Of a stretch of DNA of 14,955 nucleotides, positions 7,285 to 14,438 are shown piece after piece (the first letter of the stretch is position 1; each line of letters starts with the position of its first letter). The translations under genes and the position numbers were made by a program. Below the pieces are notes generated by a model. The model saw only the letters and a program-made list of their open reading frames with translations. It made no database searches and was not told where the DNA came from. Source of the DNA: CAZVRZ01 sp964629965 (GTDB lineage Bacteria > Chloroflexota > Anaerolineae > Anaerolineales > UBA4823); NCBI GenBank assembly GCA_964629965.1, contig CAZVRZ010000130.1, positions 1-14,955 of the forward strand, read 5' to 3'.

Positions 7285-7337
7285 ACCTAAGATGGGCTAA
7301 CGGTGCAGAAATGGATGTAGGAAGAAAGGATAACTCT

Positions 7338-7796
7338 ATGCATGAACGTATGACCGATAAGACCGTCCAACCGACCGATATGGATATGATCCAGGCCATT
7401 GGACAACCCATGGCCAACGCCTGGACCGCCTTACGGCAATTCCTGACAGAAACCTACCACATCGTTCCCATCTTCAATTCTGGCGGACAGAAATATGGTT
7501 GGAATCTGCAGCATCGCGCCGGTGGACGACCTCTATGCGAAATGTATCCTGAATACGGTTCCTTTACCGCCTTGGTGATTTTGGGCAAAGCTGAACTAGA
7601 GCGGGCCCTGGCAAAGCTGGATACGTTTAGCTTGACCGTGCAGCGGGCGTTAGTGGAAACGCCCCGCTACCACGATGGCTGCTGGATGTACATCCGGGTG
7701 ACCGATCCACTAACCTGCCAGCGAGATGTCCTGGATATCGAGCAGTTAATTCTGATCAAGAAGAACCCCCCCAGGAGAAAGGCAACCTCGTGGTGA
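7338..7796 (+). CDS. DUF3788 family protein
   Basis: The 152-residue soluble protein matches the small DUF3788 family by pattern. There is an N-terminal helix (AWTALRQFLTETYHIVP), a strand region (KYGWNLQHRAGGRPLCEMYP), then GSFTALVILGKAELERAL and a C-terminal DGCWMYIRVTD with a trailing helix (IEQLILIKK). The family's biochemical role is unknown. The ATG at 7338 is preferred because AAAGGA lies about six bases upstream. In-frame ATG 7311 would add nine residues. The open frame runs further upstream (from 6816), but that part only overlaps the six-TM protein and is not coding-like. It sits 53 bases after the MoxR operon and could be co-transcribed with it or with the Nudix gene. Confidence 0.72.
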   Translation: MHERMTDKTVQPTDMDMIQAIGQPMANAWTALRQFLTETYHIVPIFNSGGQKYGWNLQHRAGGRPLCEMYPEYGSFTALVILGKAELERALAKLDTFSLTVQRALVETPRYHDGCWMYIRVTDPLTCQRDVLDIEQLILIKKNPPRRKATSW

Positions 7797-7851
7797 TGAG
7801 CACGGCTCGCGGTTTTGGTAGTGAGACAAAATGAAGCGGAAGGCATGATCC

Positions 7852-8292
7852 ATGCGCAGTAAATTTCTCGTAGCCGTGCATTTATTCTTCTTGTGTGGCA
7901 AGCAAATATTGCTTCTGCGCCGCTTCAACACGGGATATGAAGATGGCAGCTACAGCGTTGTTGCAGGCCATGTGGATGCCGGCGAGACGGTGACACAGGC
8001 TGCAATGCGTGAGGCAGCCGAGGAAGTGGGCGTGGTCTTGGAGCCCGCCGACCTGCATGTGATGCATGTAATGAACCGCAAATCAGAAGACGAACGGGTT
8101 GATTTCTTTATCGCAGTGCAGCATTGGACTGGCAAAATCACCAATCATGAGCCGCAGAAATGCGATGATTTAGCCTGGGTCAACATGGATACCTTGCCGC
8201 AGAATACCATCCCTTATGTAAAGCGCGCCATCGAATATTACCAGGCTGGAATTTTTTACAGCGAGTTTGGATGGCCTGAAGAAGGAACGTGA
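7852..8292 (+). CDS. Nudix hydrolase
   Basis: The 146-residue protein contains a complete Nudix box at residues 39-61, fitting the GX5EX7REUXEEXGU consensus: G39, E45, R53-E54, E57-E58, G60, V61. Enzymes of this family use a metal ion to hydrolyse nucleoside diphosphates linked to another group, for example oxidised nucleotides, nucleotide sugars or NADH. The flanking strand KFLVAVHLFFLCGKQILLLRR and the GYEDGSYSVVAGHV run are typical of the fold. The substrate cannot be inferred. Start ATG 7852 has GGAAGG at 7838-7843, eight bases upstream. The gap to the DUF3788 gene is 55 bases. The enzyme may clean up nucleotides for the neighbouring repair-type helicase, but there is no direct evidence. 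Confidence 0.93.
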   Translation: MRSKFLVAVHLFFLCGKQILLLRRFNTGYEDGSYSVVAGHVDAGETVTQAAMREAAEEVGVVLEPADLHVMHVMNRKSEDERVDFFIAVQHWTGKITNHEPQKCDDLAWVNMDTLPQNTIPYVKRAIEYYQAGIFYSEFGWPEEGT

Positions 8293-8340
8293 ATTGAGGC
8301 TCGATCATTCCGATCATTGCACCCCAGACCAGCTCATCCG

Positions 8341-10707
8341 ATGGAAATAGACAAACCTCTCGTTATCTCCGTCCACAACCTGGTGGAGTTTGTGCTGCAG
8401 GCGGGTGATATAACCCCTGGCGGATTTCAAAGACGCGACCGCGCCCAACTCGGCACACAAGGCCATAAGCAGGTACAGCGTTCCCGTTCCGAAGGGTATG
8501 AGGCGGAAGTGGGAATCGCTTACCGGGTTGAAGGCGCCGACCCGCCCGTGGAAGTGCAAGGTCGGATCGATGGCCTGTATGCCGGCGCAGTACCGGTGAT
8601 CCTTGAGGAGATTAAAACTACCACCCTGAGCCTGGATTTGGTGAGCGAGGAACACAACCGCCTGCATTGGGCGCAGGCGCAGTGTTACGCCTATATGTAT
8701 GCCAGGCAGCATCATCTAAGCGAGATCAGCATTCACCTGACCTATTACCATCTGGATGGCGGCGGACACGGTTCGCAAAAGGAAAAAACCTTCGAGCGCC
8801 ATTTTTCGCTAGCCGCATTGGAAACCTTTTTCAACGATCTGATCACTCCCTACCTGGCCTGGTTTCGCAAAATTCGCGCCTGGCTTGCCAGGCGCGACCA
8901 ATCAATCCAACAGTTCAATTTTCCCTATCATGATTATCGCCCAGGGCAGCGAGAGATGGCCGTGGCAGTCTACAAGAGCATCCGGGCCAATGACCGCCTG
9001 TATGTACAATCGCCTACCGGGGTAGGCAAGACCATCGCGGCCCTTTTCCCAGCAGTGAAAGCCCTGGGACAGGGCCTGGCTGCCAAGATATTTTACCTGA
9101 CGGCTAAAACACCTGGGCGACTGGTAGCAGAAAAAACGCTGGATGACATGCGCCAGGCCAGCTTGAATTTGATAAGTGTGACCCTGACGGCCAAGGAAAA
9201 GATCTGTTTTTGCCCGCCAGTCAACTGTGACCCAGAAGTGTGCGTATTTGCCCGCGACTATTTTGGCAAGGTAAAAAATGCGTTGGAGGAATTCGACCAG
9301 CACCAAGCTTATACCCGTCCAGTCATTGAGGAGATCGCCCGGCAGTATCAACTCTGCCCTTTTGAGTTTTCGCTAGATCTGGCTTTATGGGCCGATTGCA
9401 TCATCTGTGATTACAACTATGCGTTTGACCCGCGCGTCTACCTGCACCGCTTTTTCGACTTCAGCACAGAACCGTATATCTTTCTCATTGATGAAGCACA
9501 CAATCTTCCGGACCGGGCCAGAGCGATGTATTCGGCAGAACTAGACAAAAAGACAGTGCTTGATCTCCAGCGTACAGTGAAACCGCAATTACCCGTGCTG
9601 GCAAAAAAGCTGAGCGCCATCAACAAGATCTTGCTGGAGATGCGTAAAACCTGCCAGGCAGAAGGCAAGGATGCGCTGGTTGAGTACGAACTTCCCGAGA
9701 AGCTGCTCAAGGCCATGCGAGAATTCAACCAAAAGGCAGAAGACTGGCTGGTCTTGAACCAGGCTGCCGAGTTCAGGCAAGAATTATTGGAGTTTTATTT
9801 CTTATGCAGCGACTATCTCCGTACAGCCGAGTATTTCGACACTTTCTACGTGTCTTACTTTGAGCGACAGGGGCAGGTCAATCTCAAGGCAAAATTATTC
9901 TGCCTGGATCCAGCCCCCATGCTGGCGGCGCCGCTAGCTCGCAGCCAATCGACCGTTTTTTTCTCGGCGACCCTGCTGCCAATGGATTACTTCATGATGC
10001 TCTTGACCGGGGCCGAGGATCACCCTAAGCGCAACTTCCAATCTCCTTTCCCAACCGAAAATGCCTGTTTGCTGATCCACAACCAGATATCCACCAAGTA
10101 TGCGCAGCGGGCTGACTCATACGCTGCAATCGCCTCGGCCATCGAAGCTGTCTGCAGTACGCGGGTGGGGAATTACCTGGTTTTCTTCCCATCCTATGCT
10201 TATCTGGCAGCGGTGTTCAAACTGCTCAAGGAAAGCTTGCCGGAAAGGCAGCTTTTGGTTCAGGATCGATCTATGACCGAAGCGGAACGCGAAGCCTTTT
10301 TGGCCCAGTTTTCGGCCGGCAACCAGGAAACGCTGGTTGGGCTGGCCGTTATGGGTGGCATCTTTGGCGAGGGGATCGATCTGGTGGGAGAGCGGTTGAT
10401 CGGTGTCGTGGTGGTAGGCGTGGGGCTGCCGCAGCTAGGGCTGGAAAGAGATTTGATCAAAGAGTATTTTGATCGCCAAAACGGAAGTGGTTTTGCTTAT
10501 GCTTACCAATATCCAGGTTTCAACCGGGTGCTGCAGGCAACCGGCCGGGTCATTCGCACGGAGACGGATCGGGGGATCATGGTTTTGATCGATGAACGTT
10601 TCACCCACACGCGTTACCGCCAGTTGTTCCCCGCACACTGGCGTGATTTTCACATAGTCCGAAACACTGGTGAGATAAAAGATCAACTGGAACGCTTCTG
10701 GTCGTAG
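8341..10707 (+). CDS. RecB/Cas4-like nuclease fused to XPD/DinG-type DEAD_2 DNA helicase
   Basis: Numbered from ATG 8341 (788 residues). The first ~190 residues look like a PD-(D/E)XK domain: GRIDGLY with D77, then VILEEIKTT with E90 and K92, then a Trp/Gln/Tyr-rich helix (WAQAQCYAYMYA, about 110-121), the Cas4/RecB order. A DEAD_2 superfamily 2 helicase follows: RPGQ (200-203), Walker A SPTGVGKT (224-231), DEAH box FLIDEAHN (D384-H387), FFSATLLP, and motif VI QATGRVIR (732-739). Cysteines at 289, 291, 296, 301 and 339 lie between motifs I and II, where XPD/DinG helicases hold an iron-sulfur cluster. This should be a DNA helicase-nuclease for repair or replication restart. The frame also opens at TTG 8317; ATG 8341 is preferred because ISVHNLVEFVLQAGD is where the fold begins. 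Neither start has a Shine-Dalgarno. Confidence 0.88.
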   Translation: MEIDKPLVISVHNLVEFVLQAGDITPGGFQRRDRAQLGTQGHKQVQRSRSEGYEAEVGIAYRVEGADPPVEVQGRIDGLYAGAVPVILEEIKTTTLSLDLVSEEHNRLHWAQAQCYAYMYARQHHLSEISIHLTYYHLDGGGHGSQKEKTFERHFSLAALETFFNDLITPYLAWFRKIRAWLARRDQSIQQFNFPYHDYRPGQREMAVAVYKSIRANDRLYVQSPTGVGKTIAALFPAVKALGQGLAAKIFYLTAKTPGRLVAEKTLDDMRQASLNLISVTLTAKEKICFCPPVNCDPEVCVFARDYFGKVKNALEEFDQHQAYTRPVIEEIARQYQLCPFEFSLDLALWADCIICDYNYAFDPRVYLHRFFDFSTEPYIFLIDEAHNLPDRARAMYSAELDKKTVLDLQRTVKPQLPVLAKKLSAINKILLEMRKTCQAEGKDALVEYELPEKLLKAMREFNQKAEDWLVLNQAAEFRQELLEFYFLCSDYLRTAEYFDTFYVSYFERQGQVNLKAKLFCLDPAPMLAAPLARSQSTVFFSATLLPMDYFMMLLTGAEDHPKRNFQSPFPTENACLLIHNQISTKYAQRADSYAAIASAIEAVCSTRVGNYLVFFPSYAYLAAVFKLLKESLPERQLLVQDRSMTEAEREAFLAQFSAGNQETLVGLAVMGGIFGEGIDLVGERLIGVVVVGVGLPQLGLERDLIKEYFDRQNGSGFAYAYQYPGFNRVLQATGRVIRTETDRGIMVLIDERFTHTRYRQLFPAHWRDFHIVRNTGEIKDQLERFWS

Positions 10708-10808
10708 GGCTAGTAAATTTCCACCCAATCGTTTTTATCGCCTCAGGATAAGTACACCGTTCATTGGTAAGTATCGTGATTCTTATTCATGATTCCGGAG
10801 TAAAATCA

Positions 10809-10871
10809 ATGAATATGAATGATTCATCCCCCTATCCTTTTCTTAAACATGGATGCATTTATGCCAAATGA
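10809..10871 (+). CDS. Possible 20-residue leader ORF upstream of lysS
   Basis: ATG 10809 has the best ribosome-binding site in this gap: GGAG at 10797-10800 with an eight-base spacer. It opens a 20-codon frame (starts MNMNDSSPYPF, ends GCIYAK) that stops at TGA 10869-10871, in a different frame from lysS. It overlaps the likely lysS start (ATG 10861), so ribosomes finishing it could start lysS. No run of lysine or other regulatory codons is visible, so classical attenuation is not indicated. It may be a chance ORF. Confidence 0.3.
   Translation: MNMNDSSPYPFLKHGCIYAK
10815..10827. promoter_or_regulatory. Near-perfect palindrome in the lysS leader (operator candidate)
   Basis: ATGAAT (10815-10820), a central G, and ATTCAT (10822-10827) form a 13-base palindrome. 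A wider inverted match links TTCTTATTCAT around 10780-10790 with ATGAATATGAAT around 10809-10820, with one mismatch. TAAAAT at 10801-10806 could be a -10 box. The symmetric repeats around it fit a repressor site, but no regulator is known here. Confidence 0.3.
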
Positions 10872-12462
10872 TTCTTCTAACATTTCATGTAACACCTCCT
10901 GGCCTTTCAAAGAAGCTCAAAAGCTGCAAAAACGCTTTCCTGAACAACCCAGCACCCCGGTACGGTTTGAAACCGGTTTTGGTCCCAGCGGACTGCCGCA
11001 CATCGGAACCTTCGCTGAAGTGGCTCGCACCACCTGGGTTCGCCATGCCTTCGAAGCCATCACTGGCTGGCCCACCGAGCTGATCGCTTTCAGTGACGAT
11101 ATGGATGGCTTGCGAAAAGTTCCCCTCAACATGCCCAATCAGGATATGATTCGCGAGCACATTGGGAAACCGCTGTGCCATATCCCAGATCCCTTCGATC
11201 AATATGAAAGTTATAGCGCCCATATGAACAAGAAGTTGAAAGAAATGCTGGACACCTACCAGTTTGACTATCACTTCCAAAGTTCAGCCGAAGCCTACCA
11301 GCGCGGCGATTTCAATGAAGGGCTTTCAATACTGCTGCAAAAAGTAGATGAAGTAAAGGCAATCATTCTGCCCACCCTGGGTGAAGAAAAGCGTGAAGAT
11401 TGGTCGCCATTTTTCCCCATATGCCAGCACTGCGGACGGATCAACAGTACCCGCGTCACTACTTATCATCCGGTAACCAACAGCATCGATTACATCTGCG
11501 ATCGACAAGAGGGCCTGCTCCAATCTTGCGGTCACCGTGGAACAGTATCGATCCATAATGGCAACGTCAAGGTTGGCTGGAAAGCCGATTGGGCTCTGCG
11601 TTGGTATTCGTATCAGATCGCCTATGAGATGTATGGTTCCGACCTGCTCGAATCGGCCAAGCTTTCAGGAAAAATCGAGCGGTTGATGCGTGGACAACCT
11701 CCGGATGGTTTCTTCTACGAGCTATTCCTGGATGAAGAGGGGCGAAAGATATCCAAAAGTGTTGGCAAAGGGCTGACGGTCGAAACCTGGGTCAACTACG
11801 CACCGTTAGAATCCTTGCTCTATTACCTGTTCCAGAGTCCGGGCCAGGCAAAACGCCTTTTCTGGGGCATCGTTCCAAAATCGGTTGATGATTATCTCTC
11901 CGCGCTGCGCCAATACCCGGCACTAGAGGCCTTCAAACAACGTGATTCTGCAATCTGGCATATTTTTGACAAAGGAACGATTGCGCCCGAATACAACACA
12001 TCGATCAATTTCTCGTTGATCAATAACCTGATCTCGGCGCTTGGGGCAGACGATGCCGGTTTGGTTTTGGATTATCTGAAGCGCTATGATCCCCCGGCAG
12101 AAAAGTGTCTGGGAATCCTTGAAGATTTAGTTCACAAAGGGGTGAATTATTACCGTGATTACATACTGCCCACCAAACACTTTCGGGAGCCTACCGAAAA
12201 CGATCGGAGATTGCTCCAAGGAGTTATCTCCAGAATTCATGATCGGCTTGGGCAAGCAGAAAGTTTGGATGAAGACGAGTTACAAGCCATTCCCTTTGAT
12301 TTAGCCCGAGAAGAAAATATCGCGCCACAGGAATTCTTCAGTATGTTCTATGAAGTGATCCTGGGACAGGAGCGTGGCCCGCGCTTCGGCACATTTGCTC
12401 GGCTGTTGGGAAAGGATAAGATATTGGCCCTGTTGAACACCGCAATAAGAAGAGATCAGTGA
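10861..12462 (+). CDS. lysS: Lysyl-tRNA synthetase, class I (archaeal type)
   Basis: The product charges tRNA-Lys with lysine in the cytosol. It is the class I form, not the class II enzyme usual in bacteria. Numbered from ATG 10861 (533 residues), FGPSGLPHIGTF (about 40-51) holds the HIGH-type motif HIGT (47-50), and EEGRKISKSVGKGLT holds the KMSKS-type motif KISKS (296-300). The conserved block VKVGWKADWALRW (about 237-249) is typical of the family. CQHC (188-191) and Cys213/Cys223 could bind zinc. The C-terminal third is helical, as expected of the anticodon-binding cage. The frame is open from ATG 10819, with ATG 10849 also possible. I prefer 10861 because the core begins soon after (SWPFKEAQKL), but no start has a good Shine-Dalgarno. 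The stop TGA overlaps a GTG of nadE in a GTGA junction. Confidence 0.93.
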   Translation: MPNDSSNISCNTSWPFKEAQKLQKRFPEQPSTPVRFETGFGPSGLPHIGTFAEVARTTWVRHAFEAITGWPTELIAFSDDMDGLRKVPLNMPNQDMIREHIGKPLCHIPDPFDQYESYSAHMNKKLKEMLDTYQFDYHFQSSAEAYQRGDFNEGLSILLQKVDEVKAIILPTLGEEKREDWSPFFPICQHCGRINSTRVTTYHPVTNSIDYICDRQEGLLQSCGHRGTVSIHNGNVKVGWKADWALRWYSYQIAYEMYGSDLLESAKLSGKIERLMRGQPPDGFFYELFLDEEGRKISKSVGKGLTVETWVNYAPLESLLYYLFQSPGQAKRLFWGIVPKSVDDYLSALRQYPALEAFKQRDSAIWHIFDKGTIAPEYNTSINFSLINNLISALGADDAGLVLDYLKRYDPPAEKCLGILEDLVHKGVNYYRDYILPTKHFREPTENDRRLLQGVISRIHDRLGQAESLDEDELQAIPFDLAREENIAPQEFFSMFYEVILGQERGPRFGTFARLLGKDKILALLNTAIRRDQ

Positions 12463-12467
12463 TAAGT

Positions 12468-14438
12468 ATGAAAAAATCACATCCTGACTTTGGTTTTCTA
12501 AGAGCAGCAGTTGTCACGCCCGAGTTAAAAATAGCCGACGTTGATTTCAATGCAGGCGTCATTTCACAAACCTTAATAGAGTTAGCTTCTCAGGGATGTT
12601 CACTGGCGTTGTTCCCCGAGCTGTGCCTGACCGGGTACTCCTGTGCAGACATATTCTACCAAGCGCTGTTACTCGATCGAGCACTTGGTGCCCTGGATGC
12701 GCTGGTTCACACCGCGAGTGAGGCAGGGATGATAGCTATCATAGGGCTGCCGATCCATAACGGTGGCAAACTATACAATTGCGCGGCCATCATTGGAGAT
12801 GGGAATATCTTGGGTATCGTTCCTAAAACGTTCCTGCCAAACACAAATGAATTTTATGAGCAACGCTGGTTTACCTCCTCCATTCACAACACACAAAAAT
12901 CGATCGATATCAATGGGGCAACTGTGCCATTCGGATCAGATTTATTATTCAAAGCCAGTAATGCGCCCGAGCTAATATTTGGCGTGGAAATTTGTGAAGA
13001 CTTATGGGCTGTCGTTCCCCCATCCAGCGACATGGCACTATCGGGTGCAAAACTTATCCTGAATCCGTCCGCAAGTAATGAGTTGATCGGCAAAGCAGAT
13101 TACCGCCGTGACTTGGTAAGGCAACAATCGGCGCGTTGCCTGGCAGCGTATTTATATGCAAGTTCCGGCCCAGGAGAATCCAGTACGGATGTCGTTTACT
13201 CGGGTCATTCGATGATTGCCGAGAATGGCATGATCCTGTCTGAAACAAATCGTTTCAGTTTTTCCACACAGGCCGTGCTGGCAGATATTGATTTGCAGCG
13301 CCTTACCCACGAGCGCCTGAAAAACAGTGCATTCTCAGCAGCCGCTCCCCAGCGATTATTCCACATGGTCGATTTTAAACTGTCCAACCGATTCGAATAC
13401 TCGGTAGAAAGCAAACTATTCCGCCCAACGGTATCAAAAACCCCCTTTGTGCCAGCCGATACGAAGCAGCGTGCCAGGCATTGCCAGGAGATCTTCGACA
13501 TCCAAAGCACAGCTCTTGCGAAACGGTTAATGCACACAGGCGCTATACGCATCACCTTAGGTATATCGGGTGGATTAGATTCAACCCTGGCGTTATTGGT
13601 AACAGTAAAAGCTTTTGACCTACTCAAATTGAACCGCGAGGGAATTGTTGCCATCACCATGCCTGGTCCTGGCACTACCACCCGCACTCGCAGCAACGCC
13701 GAAAAGCTTGCCGAGTTCCTTGGCGTCAGCCTGCGTCATATTCCAATTCACGAGGCTGTCAATCTTCATCTTAGGGATATCGGTCACGATAACAGCCTGC
13801 ACGATATTACCTTTGAAAATGCACAAGCCCGTGAACGGACACAGATTCTGATGGATGTCGCTAACCAGGTTGGGGGATTTACGGTCGGAACGGGGGATTT
13901 ATCTGAACTAGCTTTGGGCTGGTGCACTTATAATGGCGATCACATGTCTATGTACCACGTGAACGCCGGCGTTCCCAAGACATTAGTATGTTATCTCATC
14001 GAATGGTGCGCCGAAAGCGAATTCAAAGATGAGGTTGCAGCAACTTTACTCGATATCTGCAACACCCCCATCACTCCCGAATTATTGCCGGTGGGAAATC
14101 AAGGCAATTTGCAACAAAAAACTGAAGATATTATCGGGCCATATATCCTGCATGACTTTTTCCTCTTTTATACTGTCCGTTATATGTTCAGCCCTCGAAA
14201 AATATTATTCTTAGCCTGCCAAGCTTTCGGCAGTGAATTCTCAAAAACAGAAATAGTTGAATGGATGCAAGTATTCTACAAACGTTTTTTCTCTCAGCAA
14301 TTCAAGCGTTCAGCTATGCCTGATGGACCGAAAGTAGGTTCCGTGGCATTATCGCCGCGTGGAGATTGGAGAATGCCCAGTGATGCCAGCCATGCTCTCT
14401 GGATGCAAGAAATAGAGGCGATGAAGGAGGATCTTTGA
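12468..14438 (+). CDS. nadE: Glutamine-dependent NAD+ synthase
   Basis: The 656-residue two-domain enzyme makes NAD+ from deamido-NAD+, ATP and glutamine, the last step of NAD synthesis. Residues ~9-285 are a nitrilase-type glutaminase with Glu51 (LFPELCLTGYS), Lys120 (VPKTFLPNTNEFYEQRW) and Cys176 (GVEICEDLW) as catalytic triad. Residues ~340-620 are the ATP-pyrophosphatase synthetase domain with the P-loop SGGLDST (367-373). Its later motifs include TTRTRSNAEKLAE (404-416), VGTGDLSELALGW (473-485) and NAGVPKTLV (499-507). The length and domain order match the ~650-residue bacterial NadE type that releases ammonia internally. The frame also starts at GTG 12459, which overlaps the lysS stop as GTGA. 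ATG 12468, five bases after that stop, is the alternative I list. Shine-Dalgarno sites are weak. The gene ends in TTGA, overlapping the next start. Confidence 0.95.
   Translation: MKKSHPDFGFLRAAVVTPELKIADVDFNAGVISQTLIELASQGCSLALFPELCLTGYSCADIFYQALLLDRALGALDALVHTASEAGMIAIIGLPIHNGGKLYNCAAIIGDGNILGIVPKTFLPNTNEFYEQRWFTSSIHNTQKSIDINGATVPFGSDLLFKASNAPELIFGVEICEDLWAVVPPSSDMALSGAKLILNPSASNELIGKADYRRDLVRQQSARCLAAYLYASSGPGESSTDVVYSGHSMIAENGMILSETNRFSFSTQAVLADIDLQRLTHERLKNSAFSAAAPQRLFHMVDFKLSNRFEYSVESKLFRPTVSKTPFVPADTKQRARHCQEIFDIQSTALAKRLMHTGAIRITLGISGGLDSTLALLVTVKAFDLLKLNREGIVAITMPGPGTTTRTRSNAEKLAEFLGVSLRHIPIHEAVNLHLRDIGHDNSLHDITFENAQARERTQILMDVANQVGGFTVGTGDLSELALGWCTYNGDHMSMYHVNAGVPKTLVCYLIEWCAESEFKDEVAATLLDICNTPITPELLPVGNQGNLQQKTEDIIGPYILHDFFLFYTVRYMFSPRKILFLACQAFGSEFSKTEIVEWMQVFYKRFFSQQFKRSAMPDGPKVGSVALSPRGDWRMPSDASHALWMQEIEAMKEDL
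14424..14430 (+). promoter_or_regulatory. Strong Shine-Dalgarno for the response-regulator-like gene
   Basis: AAGGAGG at 14424-14430, inside the end of nadE, is the best ribosome-binding site in the window. It lies four bases before TTG 14435, and no ATG or GTG in any frame is better placed. It fixes the start of the next gene as a TTG overlapping the nadE stop (TTGA). Confidence 0.75.

Noticed and set aside
6816..7337. Upstream extension of the DUF3788 frame, which is open from 6816
   Set aside because: It overlaps the six-TM gene in another frame and reads as low-complexity non-protein sequence. A Shine-Dalgarno before ATG 7338 marks the real start.
7798..7812. GAGC-ACG-GCTC followed by GCGGTTTT after the DUF3788 gene as a terminator
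   Set aside because: The stem is only four base pairs and the T-run is short and separated by GCGG, which is too weak to call.
8314..8715. A 133-codon - strand ORF opposite the helicase N-terminus
   Set aside because: It is antisense to the nuclease domain, whose D/E/K motif order is clear on the + strand.
8341..8900. The Cas4-like domain as evidence of a CRISPR-Cas locus
   Set aside because: No repeat array or other cas gene is present, and the domain is fused to a DEAD_2 helicase, fitting a repair enzyme better.
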